Below are positions 56,608 to 64,000 of a stretch of DNA of 64,000 nucleotides, piece by piece. Origin of the DNA: Ralstonia insidiosa (GTDB lineage: Bacteria; Pseudomonadota; Gammaproteobacteria; Burkholderiales; Burkholderiaceae). The notes beneath the pieces are model-generated. The model searched no databases. It was not told the origin of the DNA and worked only from the letters and a program-made list of their open reading frames with translations. Numbering within the stretch: the first letter of the stretch is position 1; each line of letters starts with the position of its first letter. A program made the translations under genes and the position numbers. The stretch covers positions 558,001-622,000 of the forward strand of contig NZ_VZPV01000002.1 of the NCBI RefSeq assembly GCF_008801405.1, written 5' to 3'.

Positions 56608-58045
56608 CGTCCGGAGGCACGGAAGACGCGGGTGACGACGGGTTCTGCGCGTTATCCGCATCTTCGCGCGCCTCTTTTTTGTTCTGTGCCAGCGCCCGCG
56701 CATAGACAGACGGCGCGCCTGCCGCATGCGCAGTCACATAGCCGGTGATGCACGCCAGCATGAGTGGCAGCACCACCTGGTACGACAGTGTCATCTCAAA
56801 GATCATCAGGATCGACATGAGCGGCGCATGCGTAGTAGCCGCCAGCAGCGCGCCCATTCCAACCACCGCATAGCTGATCGGAACCGGCGCTGCGCCCGGC
56901 AGCAACGCGTGCATGCCGGTGCCATACAACAACCCCAGCGCCGCGCCGCAAAACAGCGTGGGCGTGAACACCCCGCCCACCGCGCCCGACCCCGCGCTGG
57001 CCGCCGTCGCCGCCACCTTGCAGATCAGCACCAGCGCCACGGTCTGCCACAGCCACGGCTGGTGCAGGAAGCTGTTGACCACGCTGTAGCCGTTGCCCCA
57101 GACCTCAGGCAACTGGGTCGACAGTGCACCCACGATCAACCCGCCCAGCGCCAACCGCAACGTCAGCGGCAACTGGGTACGGGCAAAGGCATCACGTGCG
57201 CGGTCAATCAGCCCCAGCAGCAGCGGCCCCGCCATGCCTGCCGCCAGGCCGAGCCCCAGATAGGTCAGCACTTCCCAGCCGGATACGAAATCGAAATGCG
57301 GCATCTCGTAGACCGCGCCGTACCCGAAGAACTGGCGCAGCACGATGTCCGCCGTCACGGCCGACACCAGCAGCGGCCCGAGCGTGGCCGTGGTGATGAC
57401 GCCGAAGACGATCTCGCTCACAAACACAGCGCCCGAGATGGGCGCGTTGTAGGCGGAGGTAATGCCTGCTGCCGCCCCGCACGCAACCAGCAGACGCAGT
57501 TGCTCGACCGAGACCGGTCTGATGTGCCCAAACCCGCGCCGCAGCGCGCGCCCCAGCAGCGAGCCACACATCGCCGCCAGTTGCACCATCGGCCCTTCGC
57601 GCCCGATGGACGCGCCGCTGGCCACCGAGCACAGCGACGACACACTGCGTACCAAGCTCTGCCGCGCGCTCAACACACCGTCGCCCACGGCGATGGCTTC
57701 CATATAGTCTTCCGAGCCCTTGCGCGGAATCCATTTCAGCCCGATCTGCAGCGTGAGCCCAGCCAGAACGCCGCCAATGGCAGGCACCAGCAGGCGCGCC
57801 CACCACGGCAGCGCGCGTGCCGTAGCCACCAGCCCCTGGTCCGTGCCGGAGAGCCACCACTGCAACTGGCGCAAACACTCGCGAAACAGGATCGTCGACA
57901 AGGCGCCCGCACAGCCGATCACAGCGGCATAGACGAACACCAGATGCTCGCTGCCGAACGGCAACCGCGCGCCCACGCGCTGCCACCACGCAGGGCGCGT
58001 TGATGGGGTGGGCGATGGTGTCGGTGTATCCGGAATGTGGGTCAT
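56594..58045 (-). CDS. CLC-family chloride channel/antiporter (ClcB-like)
   Basis: A 483-residue membrane protein. The gating-glutamate motif is present (ASIGREGPMVQLAAMCGSLL), as is the third anion-site motif GGVFTPTLFCGAALGL and the helix NAPISGAVFVSEIVF. The first motif GSGIP, usual in ClcA-like proteins, is replaced by RKGSEDYMEAI, which places it nearer to ClcB-like or other divergent CLC proteins and may change ion selectivity. The C-terminus is short and charged, with no CBS domains; the last residues (ATQK) come from a copy of the dispersed repeat. It probably moves chloride or another anion across the inner membrane. Confidence 0.9.
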   Translation of the reverse strand: MTHIPDTPTPSPTPSTRPAWWQRVGARLPFGSEHLVFVYAAVIGCAGALSTILFRECLRQLQWWLSGTDQGLVATARALPWWARLLVPAIGGVLAGLTLQIGLKWIPRKGSEDYMEAIAVGDGVLSARQSLVRSVSSLCSVASGASIGREGPMVQLAAMCGSLLGRALRRGFGHIRPVSVEQLRLLVACGAAAGITSAYNAPISGAVFVSEIVFGVITTATLGPLLVSAVTADIVLRQFFGYGAVYEMPHFDFVSGWEVLTYLGLGLAAGMAGPLLLGLIDRARDAFARTQLPLTLRLALGGLIVGALSTQLPEVWGNGYSVVNSFLHQPWLWQTVALVLICKVAATAASAGSGAVGGVFTPTLFCGAALGLLYGTGMHALLPGAAPVPISYAVVGMGALLAATTHAPLMSILMIFEMTLSYQVVLPLMLACITGYVTAHAAGAPSVYARALAQNKKEAREDADNAQNPSSPASSVPPDATQK

Positions 58046-58097
58046 GACGGCCCCGTGAACGGCAGGCCATCATGATAGCGGGCGCACTGCGCTGGGA

Positions 58098-58415
58098 TTA
58101 CGTCGGCGCGCTCACGGCCCCATCAACAAACCACGCCTCTGGCAGGCCCGCCACGCGCCGGTTCGGGCTCCATGCAATGACGCGCGCCTCGACCAGGTTT
58201 TCCAGCACAAATGGATCGCGCGCCACGATGGCATCGATCTCCTCGCGCGACGCAGCGCGCGCCAGGATGCCGCCGCCTTCGCGAGGGAACAACGGTCCGG
58301 ACATCAGGAAGTGCCCGCTCGCGTAGTGCGCGTCCAGGTGCTGGCGGTGGGCAGGCAGCACGCGGTCCATCTCGGACAACGGTGCGCGGTAGGTGAAAAG
58401 AATCAGGTACAGCAT
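58098..58415 (-). CDS. YciI-like protein
   Basis: A 105-residue protein of the YCII/dimeric ferredoxin-like fold: MLYLILFTYRAPLSEMDRVL, PAHRQHLDAHYASGHFLMSG, GGGILARAASREEIDAIVAR and DPFVLENLVEARVIAWSPNR. The conserved His (AHRQHLD) and Asp (RDPF) of the family are present. Relatives may act on small aromatic or hydroxyl compounds, but the function is unsettled. AAGGAG 9 bases before ATG 58415 supports this start. It lies 120 bases after the quinone oxidoreductase gene on the same strand, with two repeat copies between. Confidence 0.9.
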   Translation of the reverse strand: MLYLILFTYRAPLSEMDRVLPAHRQHLDAHYASGHFLMSGPLFPREGGGILARAASREEIDAIVARDPFVLENLVEARVIAWSPNRRVAGLPEAWFVDGAVSAPT

Positions 58416-58493
58416 GGGGAGACTCCTTGTGCGTAACGAATGAAGTGGGGTGAGACGACGCAACGCGAGACGCCACTACCGTGCCGGACGCCA

Positions 58494-58535
58494 CGCAGAA
58501 ACGGGTACGGTGTGCGCCGCAGAAACGGGTACGCT
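58494..58535 (+). repeat. dispersed repeat copies 3 and 4
   Basis: CGCAGAAACGGGTACG (58494-58509) and CGCAGAAACGGGTACGCT (58518-58535), same orientation, start to start 24 bases. The second copy touches the stop codon of the quinone oxidoreductase gene. Confidence 0.85.
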
Positions 58536-59533
58536 CACGGCCGCAGCAGCAACGCGCCCGTGGTTTGGCCAGCTTCCAGCGCCGCGTGCGCGGTGGCTGC
58601 CTCTTCCAGCGCATAGGTACCACCCACCGGCACACGCGCCCCTTCGAGCATGCGTTGCAACGCAGCCTGTGCACCGGCACGGTAGCGCGAGAGATCCGCC
58701 ATGTAGCGGAACACACCCGGCCGCGCCAGCGCGATCGAACGCGATGGCCCTAGCCCAGAGAGGTCGACAGTGTTCGTTTGCGTATTGCCGACGTCGCTCG
58801 CCTGGCCGATGCTCGCCACCATGCCGAATGGCCGCGTCACCGCCAAGGACGTTTGCAGCATCTCGCCGCCCACACCGTCAATGACGTAGTCGACGCCTTC
58901 ACCATCAGTTAATCGCAGCACGGCTTCGCGCACATCCTGTTGGCGGTACAGCACGACGTGGTCTGCGCCATGGCCGAGCGCAGTGGCCGCCTTGGCTTCG
59001 CTGCCAACCGTACCAATCACCCGCACACCCAGGCGCTTGGCCCACTGCACCAGCAGCAGGCCCAGGCCACCGGCTGCCGCATGCACGAGTACCGTGTCGC
59101 CAGCCTGTACCCGGCGTACCCGGGACAGCAGCATGTGTGCGGTGATGCCGCGCAACAGCGTGGCTGCGACAGTCTCGTCGTCCAGCGCATCCGGCAGCGC
59201 GATCGCGCGCTCCGCAGGAATGTTGCGATGGCTTGCATAACCGCCGGGCGCGCCGTCCATCAGTCCAGCCCAGGCCACGCGCTGGCCCACCACAAAGCCG
59301 CGCACGTCCGACCCCAGTGCTTCCACCACCCCAACGCCCTCCACCCCCAGCACAGCCGGAAACGCGGGCACTGGGTACAGCCCGGCACGGTGATACACAT
59401 CCACAAAGTTCACGCCGATGGCGGTGTGGCGTACCGTCAACGCGTTGGATGCGGGAGGCGGCAGCATCAGGCTGACGGGCTGCAAACCCAATGCTGGAGC
59501 GGGTTCACGGAGTTGAATGACCTTGGCATGCAT
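58535..59533 (-). CDS. quinone oxidoreductase (zeta-crystallin-like, MDR superfamily)
   Basis: A 332-residue NADPH-dependent enzyme that reduces quinones by one electron. The catalytic domain has TAIGVNFVDVYHRAGLYPVP and FPAVLGVEGVGVVEALGSDV; the NADPH site is VLVHAAAGGLGLLLVQWAKR with AAxGGxG; no zinc ligands are present, as expected for this subgroup. GGVGGEMLQT and the ALL-tail follow. GAGGA 8 bases before ATG 59533 supports this start. A copy of the dispersed repeat lies in its leader. It is divergent from a LysR gene across a perfect palindrome. Confidence 0.93.
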   Translation of the reverse strand: MHAKVIQLREPAPALGLQPVSLMLPPPASNALTVRHTAIGVNFVDVYHRAGLYPVPAFPAVLGVEGVGVVEALGSDVRGFVVGQRVAWAGLMDGAPGGYASHRNIPAERAIALPDALDDETVAATLLRGITAHMLLSRVRRVQAGDTVLVHAAAGGLGLLLVQWAKRLGVRVIGTVGSEAKAATALGHGADHVVLYRQQDVREAVLRLTDGEGVDYVIDGVGGEMLQTSLAVTRPFGMVASIGQASDVGNTQTNTVDLSGLGPSRSIALARPGVFRYMADLSRYRAGAQAALQRMLEGARVPVGGTYALEEAATAHAALEAGQTTGALLLRP

Positions 59534-59545
59534 GGCAAATGTCCT

Positions 59546-59566
59546 CGCAGAAATGGGTACGCTTTT
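59546..59566 (+). repeat. dispersed repeat copy 5, in the leader of the quinone oxidoreductase gene
   Basis: CGCAGAAATGGGTACGCTTT plus one T, full length. It starts 13 bases before the gene start, so its left end overlaps the ribosome binding region on the minus strand. Confidence 0.85.
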
Positions 59567-59573
59567 CAGTTTT

Positions 59574-59593
59574 GTGACGGTGTGTACCGTCAC
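59574..59593. promoter_or_regulatory. perfect palindrome between quinone oxidoreductase and LysR genes
   Basis: GTGACGGT (59574-59581), GTGT, ACCGTCAC (59586-59593): an 8-4-8 perfect inverted repeat in the divergent intergenic region. Likely LysR operator. Confidence 0.65.
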
Positions 59594-59662
59594 CATCACG
59601 TTGTGAAACAAGCGTATTCCGTTCAGAATCACCCGGGAATTCGTAAAAATAGACCATCTTCT

Positions 59663-60604
59663 GTGCAAAAAAGCCCAGATCGACCTAAGCGAACGCTGAC
59701 GAGCGCCGCGGCGGTCGAACCTTCTTCTTCCTTGCAGTGGGATGACGTGCGCTACTTCCTTGTGTTGGCGCGCGAGGGCAGCCTGTCGGCCGCGGCACGT
59801 CGGTTGGCGGTGGAGCACACCACGGTGGCGCGGCGTGCCGATGCACTGGAGCAATCGCTGGGCGTGCGGTTGTTCGACCGCCTGCCGCGCGGCTGGCGCC
59901 TGACCACCGAAGGCACCGCACTGGCCGAGCGCGCAGAACGGATGGAGCAGGAGGCCGCCGGCTTCGCCCGCGCAGCGGCGGGTGCAGGTAGCCTGCGCGG
60001 GACGGTACGCATCTCAGTGCCGCCCACCATCGCGAGCCACTTCATCGCACCGCACTTGGCCGCGCTGCACCGCCAGTGGCCCGGTATCAGCCTGGTGCTG
60101 CTGGGCGAGACGCGCAACGCCAACCTGATGGCGCACGAGGCCGATCTCGCCATCCGGCTGTCGCGCCCCACCGCATCCACGCTGGCCACGCGGCCGCTGG
60201 GCGATCTCGGCTACGGCCTGTACGCAACGCCGGAAGTCCTCGCGCAACCTGAAGCAGAGTGGGAGTTCATCGGCTACGACGAGCGCCTGCGCCACGTGCC
60301 GCAGCAGCGCTGGCTGGACGCGTACGCGGGCGAGCGCCGCGTAATCCTGCGCTGCAGCGATCTGGCGGCAATCCACCAGGCAGCGCTGGCGGGATTGGGT
60401 GTGGCAGCGCTTCCGCACTTCCTCGGCGCGCCCGCAGAAACGGGTACGCTTTTGCGCCGATTGCCGATCGACGACCCCGCGCTGCACCGGGAAATCTGGC
60501 TCGCCATTCATCCAGACGTGCGTCGATCACCGCGCGTACGGGCGGTTGCCGATGCACTGATCGCGCTATTCGACGCGCAGCGACACGTTTTGGCGGGGCA
60601 TTGA
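59663..60604 (+). CDS. LysR-type transcriptional regulator carrying a repeat insertion
   Basis: A LysR protein of about 313 residues: WDDVRYFLVLAREGSLSAAA, RRLAVEHTTVARRADALEQS and LGVRLFDRLPRGWRLTTEG. The effector domain has GTVRISVPPTIASHFIAPHL. No ATG is available; GTG 59663 is used here, while TTG 59732 would start five residues before the helix-turn-helix as in many relatives. Near the C-terminus, the stretch AETGTLL (60434-60454) is encoded by a copy of the dispersed 20-bp repeat, in frame. It is divergent from the quinone oxidoreductase gene, its likely target. Confidence 0.85.
   Translation: MQKSPDRPKRTLTSAAAVEPSSSLQWDDVRYFLVLAREGSLSAAARRLAVEHTTVARRADALEQSLGVRLFDRLPRGWRLTTEGTALAERAERMEQEAAGFARAAAGAGSLRGTVRISVPPTIASHFIAPHLAALHRQWPGISLVLLGETRNANLMAHEADLAIRLSRPTASTLATRPLGDLGYGLYATPEVLAQPEAEWEFIGYDERLRHVPQQRWLDAYAGERRVILRCSDLAAIHQAALAGLGVAALPHFLGAPAETGTLLRRLPIDDPALHREIWLAIHPDVRRSPRVRAVADALIALFDAQRHVLAGH
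60433..60453 (+). repeat. dispersed repeat copy 6, inside the LysR coding sequence
   Basis: Full-length CGCAGAAACGGGTACGCTTT plus T, read in frame as part of PAETGTLLRR. The frame is open on both sides, so the insertion or conversion did not break the gene. Confidence 0.85.
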
Positions 60605-60609
60605 ACGCA

Positions 60610-60661
60610 CGCAGAAACGGGTACGCTTTTGGGGAAACGCACGCAGAAATGGGTACGCTTT
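60610..60661 (+). repeat. dispersed repeat copies 7 and 8
   Basis: CGCAGAAACGGGTACGCTTT (60610-60629, plus T) and CGCAGAAATGGGTACGCTTT (60642-60661), same orientation, start to start 32 bases. The first begins 6 bases after the LysR stop; the second ends 4 bases before the livF terminator. Both are preceded by the same AACGCA. Confidence 0.9.
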
Positions 60662-60664
60662 GAG

Positions 60665-60697
60665 ATAAAAAACCGGCGCCAGGAGGTGGCGCCGGTT
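60665..60697 (-). terminator. rho-independent terminator of the liv operon
   Basis: AACCGGCGCC (60671-60680) pairs with GGCGCCGGTT (60688-60697), 10 bp; on the minus strand the stem is followed by TTTTTTATC. It lies 14 bases after the livF stop. Confidence 0.88.
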
Positions 60698-60710
60698 GTC
60701 ATTTACGCAC

Positions 60711-61436
60711 TCAACCGCCCAGATAGGCTTCAAGCACGCGCGGATTGCCCAGCAGGTTTTTCCCGCTGTCGGCCAGCACGATCTGACCCGTCTCCAGCAC
60801 ATAGCCGTGCTGCGCAATCTTCAGCGCCTGCCGCACGTTCTGCTCCACCAGGAAGATCGTCAGCCCTTCGGCATTGATGGTGCGCAGGATGCGGAAGATC
60901 TCCTGCACGATGATCGGCGCCAGGCCCATCGACGGTTCGTCCAGCAGCAGCACACGCGGGCGAGCCATCAACGCACGACCGATGGCGAGCATCTGCTGCT
61001 CGCCGCCCGACAGGTTGCCGGCCAGGCCGTCGATGCGCTCCTTCAAACGCGGGAACAGGTGAAACACACGCTCCAGGTCGGAGGCGATCTGGCTGCGGTC
61101 CTTGCGGGTGTACGCGCCCAGCTCCAGGTTCTCGCGCACTGTCATGGTGGTCAGCGTGGCACGCCCCTCCGCCACCTGCACGAGGCCGCGCTGCACGCGC
61201 TTGTGGGGCGACCACTGCGAAACGTCTTCGCCCTCGAACAGGATCTGGCCGCGCACCTCGCCCTGCGACTTCGGGATCAACCCCGACAGCGCCAGCAGCG
61301 TGGTCGACTTGCCCGCACCGTTAGCGCCGACCAGCGAGGTGATCTCGCCAGTCTTGAGCGCAAAGTCGATGCCCTTGACGGCTGCGATGTGCCCGTACGA
61401 CACGTCCAGCCCTTTGACTTCCAGCAGCGTCGTCAT
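60711..61436 (-). CDS. livF: branched-chain amino acid ABC transporter ATP-binding protein LivF
   Basis: A 241-residue ABC ATPase, the second of the pair that powers LivHM. Walker A is VGANGAGKSTTLLALSGLIP, the signature LSGGEQQMLAIGRALMARPR, Walker B LLLDEPSMGLAP, and the ending EAYLGG. GRATLTTMTVRENLELGAYT is typical of LivF. Last gene of the operon, starting inside the livG stop (ATGA overlap), followed by a strong terminator. Paralogues of this system in soil betaproteobacteria import branched-chain amino acids, but some import aromatic acids or urea, so the substrate is presumptive. Confidence 0.95.
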   Translation of the reverse strand: MTTLLEVKGLDVSYGHIAAVKGIDFALKTGEITSLVGANGAGKSTTLLALSGLIPKSQGEVRGQILFEGEDVSQWSPHKRVQRGLVQVAEGRATLTTMTVRENLELGAYTRKDRSQIASDLERVFHLFPRLKERIDGLAGNLSGGEQQMLAIGRALMARPRVLLLDEPSMGLAPIIVQEIFRILRTINAEGLTIFLVEQNVRQALKIAQHGYVLETGQIVLADSGKNLLGNPRVLEAYLGG

Positions 61437-62212
61437 GCTGCCACCTCACCTTCATCGTCATCATCGCGGCCCAGGTACGCCTCGATGACTTGCGGGTTGT
61501 TGCGGATCGCGTCGGGCGGCCCTTCGGCGATGATGCGGCCGAAGTTCAGCACGGCAATGCGCTCGCACAGGCCCATCACGAAGCGCATGTCGTGCTCGAT
61601 CATGAAGATCGTGTAGCCGCGCGCCTTGATGTTCTCGATCTCGGCCATCAGGTCGACCTTCTCGCCCGTGTTCATGCCGGCGACGGGCTCGTCGAGCAGC
61701 AGCAGCTTGGGTTCGGTGGCCAGGGCCCGCGCGAGTTCGAGCTTGCGCTGATCGCCGTACGAGAGGTTGTCGGCAATGTCGTGTGCCTTGTGGTCGAGCT
61801 TGACCCACGAGAGCAGCTCCAGCGCGCGGTCGCGCGCGCGGCGCTCGGCAGCGCGGTACTTCGGTAGCGACAGCAGCAACCCCGGTGCGCCGTAATCCAG
61901 ATGCCGGTGCATACCCACTACCACGTTCTCCAGCAGCGTCATCTCCTTGAAGATGCGGATGTTCTGGAACGTGCGGGCGATGCCCATCTGCGTGATCTGG
62001 TGTGGCTTCTTGCCGACGAGGTTGTCGCCGTTGAAAGTCAGCGTGCCACCGGTGGGTGCGAGCAGACCAGTGATCAGGTTGAACACCGTCGTCTTGCCCG
62101 CGCCGTTCGGGCCGATCAAACCGAAGATGCTGCCTTGGGGCACCTCGATGTTGACGTCCTGCAGCACCGACAGGCCGCCAAAGCGCTTGGAAATGGATGC
62201 GAGTTTGAGCAT
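61433..62212 (-). CDS. livG: branched-chain amino acid ABC transporter ATP-binding protein LivG
   Basis: A 259-residue ABC ATPase. Walker A GLIGPNGAGKTTVFNLITGL, then GIARTFQNIRIFKEMTLLEN, the signature LSYGDQRKLELARALATEPK (SYGDQR is the LivG form), Walker B LLLLDEPVAGMN and IFMIEHDMRFVMGLCERIAV. It works as a heterodimer with LivF. ATG 62212 is chosen because GGAGG lies 6 bases before it; a longer frame reads into the livM gene. The C-terminus has an acidic run RDDDDEGE. It lies 10 bases after livM. Confidence 0.95.
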   Translation of the reverse strand: MLKLASISKRFGGLSVLQDVNIEVPQGSIFGLIGPNGAGKTTVFNLITGLLAPTGGTLTFNGDNLVGKKPHQITQMGIARTFQNIRIFKEMTLLENVVVGMHRHLDYGAPGLLLSLPKYRAAERRARDRALELLSWVKLDHKAHDIADNLSYGDQRKLELARALATEPKLLLLDEPVAGMNTGEKVDLMAEIENIKARGYTIFMIEHDMRFVMGLCERIAVLNFGRIIAEGPPDAIRNNPQVIEAYLGRDDDDEGEVAA

Positions 62213-62222
62213 GGTGGCCTCC

Positions 62223-63119
62223 TCAGTGCGATTCGTTGGAAGCCGCAGCGCTAGGCATGGTGCCGCCGCGCTTGATGCCAAACCAGCGCGCAAAACGCGC
62301 CGGGTCCCAGATGCCCTTGGGCAGGAACAACACGATCACCATCAGGATCACGCCGTTGACGACCAGGCGGAAATCCTTGAACGCGCGCAGCAGCTCGGGC
62401 AACAACGAGAGGATCAAAGAGCCCAGCACCGGGCCGGTCAGGCCGTTGGTACCGCCCAGGATCGTCATCGTGAGGATTTCCACACCGCGGTCGAAGCCGA
62501 ATTCGTTCGGGCCAATGAAGAACGTCAGGTGCGCGTTCAATGCACCCGCCAGGCCGGCGATGGCCGCACCCAGCACGAATGCCAGCAGCTTGGTACCCGC
62601 CACGTTGATGCCCATCAGGCCGGCAGCGGTTTCGTCTTCCTTGATGGCCTCGAATGCGCGGCCCACTTTCGAGCGGCGCATGCGCGCCAGCACGAACAGC
62701 GTCAGCAACACGGCCAGCGCCACGTGCCACCACTGCGTGAGCTGCGGAATGCCGTTCAGGCCCAGCGCGCCGCCGGTCCAGTCCTCGGTGTTCAGGATCA
62801 GCACGCGCACCACTTCACCGAAGCCCAGTGTGGCCATGGCGAGGTACACGCCCGACAGCCGCAGCACCGGCACACCGATGACGAGCGCCACCACAGCCGG
62901 TGCCGCCATACCGCCAGCCAGCGCCACCGAAAACGGCATCTCGGCATTCATCGTCAACAACGACGCGGTGTACGCGCCGATGCCCATGAAGGCCGCATTC
63001 GCCATCGCCAGCAAGCCACACGACAGCGTCAGATAGATGGACAGCGCCAGCAGCGCATTGATGCCGAGCGTCAGCACCAGGTTGCTGTAGACCGACCAGA
63101 AGTTGTCGAACCATTCCAT
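62223..63119 (-). CDS. livM: branched-chain amino acid ABC transporter permease LivM
   Basis: A 298-residue permease with about eight helices: LVLTLGINALLALSIYLTLS, CGLLAMANAAFMGIGAYTAS, VLRLSGVYLAMATLGFGEVV and FEAIKEDETAAGLMGINVAG, the last being the EAA-like loop that contacts the ATPases. It pairs with LivH. The C-terminal extension (IKRGGTMPSAAASNESH) is hydrophilic. It lies 10 bases after the livH stop. Confidence 0.95.
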   Translation of the reverse strand: MEWFDNFWSVYSNLVLTLGINALLALSIYLTLSCGLLAMANAAFMGIGAYTASLLTMNAEMPFSVALAGGMAAPAVVALVIGVPVLRLSGVYLAMATLGFGEVVRVLILNTEDWTGGALGLNGIPQLTQWWHVALAVLLTLFVLARMRRSKVGRAFEAIKEDETAAGLMGINVAGTKLLAFVLGAAIAGLAGALNAHLTFFIGPNEFGFDRGVEILTMTILGGTNGLTGPVLGSLILSLLPELLRAFKDFRLVVNGVILMVIVLFLPKGIWDPARFARWFGIKRGGTMPSAAASNESH

Positions 63120-63129
63120 GTCGGTCTCC

Positions 63130-64000
63130 TTATGCCTTGCGTTCCAGCACCTTGCCGAACAGCCCTTGCGGCCGCACCAGCAGGATCAGGAACAGCAGAC
63201 CGAACGCCACCGCATCGCGCATGGTCGAGCCGATGTAGGCCACCGACAGCACCTCCGCAAAGCCGAGGAACAGCCCGCCCAGCATCGCGCCGCGAATATC
63301 GCCCAGACCACCCAGGATGATGACCGCGATGCCCTTGTGCAGCATCGGCTGGCCCATCAGCGGGAACACGGCGTTGGAGTACAGGCCGATCAGCACGCCC
63401 GACAACCCGCCCAGCGCCGCCGCGGCAAACGAGGTCAGCAAGAAGAGCCCCTCCACGTTGATACCGAGCAGCGCCGCCGCCTTGGGCGACTCCGCAATCG
63501 CGCGCAACGCACGGCCGAGCTGCGTGCGCTTGAGCAGCAACATGAGCGCCGCCATCAGCACGAACGACAGCACGATGATGCTCAGCTCCAGCGGCGTGAG
63601 GTGAATGCCGCCCAGGTCCAGCGAGGCATCCGACACGAGCCCGGACGGAAAGCGCATGTTCTCCGCGCCGAACACGCCCTGCATGGCGTTGTTGATGGCG
63701 ATGCCCGCACCAATGGTCGCGATCATCGGGATCAGGTGAGGCGCGTTGCGGCGGCGCAGCGGGCGCAGCAGCAGCACATCGATGATGAGCCCGGCCACGC
63801 CGCTCACGACAAAGCCGACGGCCAGGGCCGCCCACAGCGGCAGTTCAAAATGGTTCACGACCTGCAGCGCCGCATAGGCACCGAGCATGAAGACCGCGCC
63901 GTGCGACAGGTTGATCACGCCCAGGATGCCGAAAACCAGCGTGAATCCCAGGGCAAACAACGCATACACGCAGCCGAGCGACAGCGCATTGACGAGTTGC
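63130..64000 (-). CDS. livH: branched-chain amino acid ABC transporter permease LivH, 5' end cut by window edge
   Basis: The frame is open to the right edge, reading QLVNALSLGCVYALFALGFT and then LVFGILGVINLSHGAVFMLG, the LivH signature, so the true start is beyond base 64000 by about ten residues. Further features are GIAINNAMQGVFGAENMRFP and RALRAIAESPKAAALLGINV, the EAA-like loop. About eight helices. It forms the membrane channel with LivM. A periplasmic binding protein gene (livJ/K) would be expected further upstream, outside the window. Confidence 0.93.
   Translation of the reverse strand, partial: QLVNALSLGCVYALFALGFTLVFGILGVINLSHGAVFMLGAYAALQVVNHFELPLWAALAVGFVVSGVAGLIIDVLLLRPLRRRNAPHLIPMIATIGAGIAINNAMQGVFGAENMRFPSGLVSDASLDLGGIHLTPLELSIIVLSFVLMAALMLLLKRTQLGRALRAIAESPKAAALLGINVEGLFLLTSFAAAALGGLSGVLIGLYSNAVFPLMGQPMLHKGIAVIILGGLGDIRGAMLGGLFLGFAEVLSVAYIGSTMRDAVAFGLLFLILLVRPQGLFGKVLERKA

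Noticed and set aside
58940..59662. In-frame extension of the LysR gene at its 5' end
   Set aside because: It overlaps the divergent quinone oxidoreductase gene and the palindrome; LysR proteins start with the helix-turn-helix, which lies after 59730.
56588..60661. The dispersed repeat as a CRISPR array
   Set aside because: Spacing is irregular (4 to 900 bases), copies lie inside and between genes, both orientations occur, and no cas genes are present.

Overview
The window reads as chromosomal DNA of a high-GC betaproteobacterium, most likely a Ralstonia of the pickettii/insidiosa/mannitolilytica group. The reasons are the dense GC-rich gene packing, a class D beta-lactamase that looks like the chromosomal OXA-22 type of Ralstonia pickettii, an RdgC/KgtP/Fiu-PiuC gene set, and CoA-dependent aromatic degradation genes. 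No phage genes, insertion sequences or CRISPR arrays were seen. The call rests on recognised protein families, not on a database search.

Layout. 1-6.8 kb: a cut-off VOC protein, a GNAT acetyltransferase divergent from an HxlR regulator, a GntR/UTRA regulator with an MFS exporter, a HigBA-like toxin-antitoxin pair, and the alpha-ketoglutarate permease kgtP. 6.9-15.1 kb: a tight eight-gene minus-strand operon for aerobic CoA-dependent breakdown of an aromatic acid, best explained as 2-aminobenzoate (anthranilate). It holds a ligase, a fused monooxygenase/reductase, acyl-CoA dehydrogenase, enoyl-CoA hydratase, SDR, thioesterase, RidA and an internal MarR regulator. 15.2-17.6 kb: a dienelactone hydrolase-like protein, a tautomerase and a divergent GlxA-type AraC regulator.

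17.7-26.1 kb: a DUF2076 protein, a GH18 lipoprotein, and a minus-strand polysaccharide locus (UDP-sugar dehydrogenase, GH16 hydrolase, NodC/hyaluronan-synthase-like GT2, HlyD-like and TolC-like proteins) that looks like a self-contained synthase-dependent exopolysaccharide export system. 26.4-31.4 kb: small accessory genes (orphan barstar, GST, LysE/LysR pair, HEAT-repeat, VOC and YdeI-like proteins). 31.5-38.5 kb: rdgC, a DUF3311 plus sodium:solute symporter operon, a classical autotransporter, and a long AT-rich intergenic region ending in an orphan terminator.

38.5-50.9 kb: GST, a DHA2-type MFS divergent from an ArsR-like regulator, OXA beta-lactamase, tRNA-Leu(CAG), a small alpha/beta hydrolase, a DSD1/HAD pair, a LysR regulator, pip, a TetR regulator overlapping a rifampin-phosphotransferase-like enzyme, and a 48-residue protein. 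51-54.2 kb: piuC and fiu behind a Fur box. 54.2-60.6 kb: LysR/MFS and LysR/quinone-oxidoreductase divergent pairs, a CLC channel and a YciI-like protein. 60.7-64 kb: livFGMH, with livH cut by the edge.

Two recurring patterns stand out. Almost every divergent regulator gene has a clear inverted repeat in its intergenic region. A 20-21 bp sequence, CGCAGAAAYGGGTACGCTTT, occurs eight times, seven of them between 56.6 and 60.7 kb. These copies sit at gene ends, in a 5' leader, inside one coding sequence, and in one case supply a stop codon.
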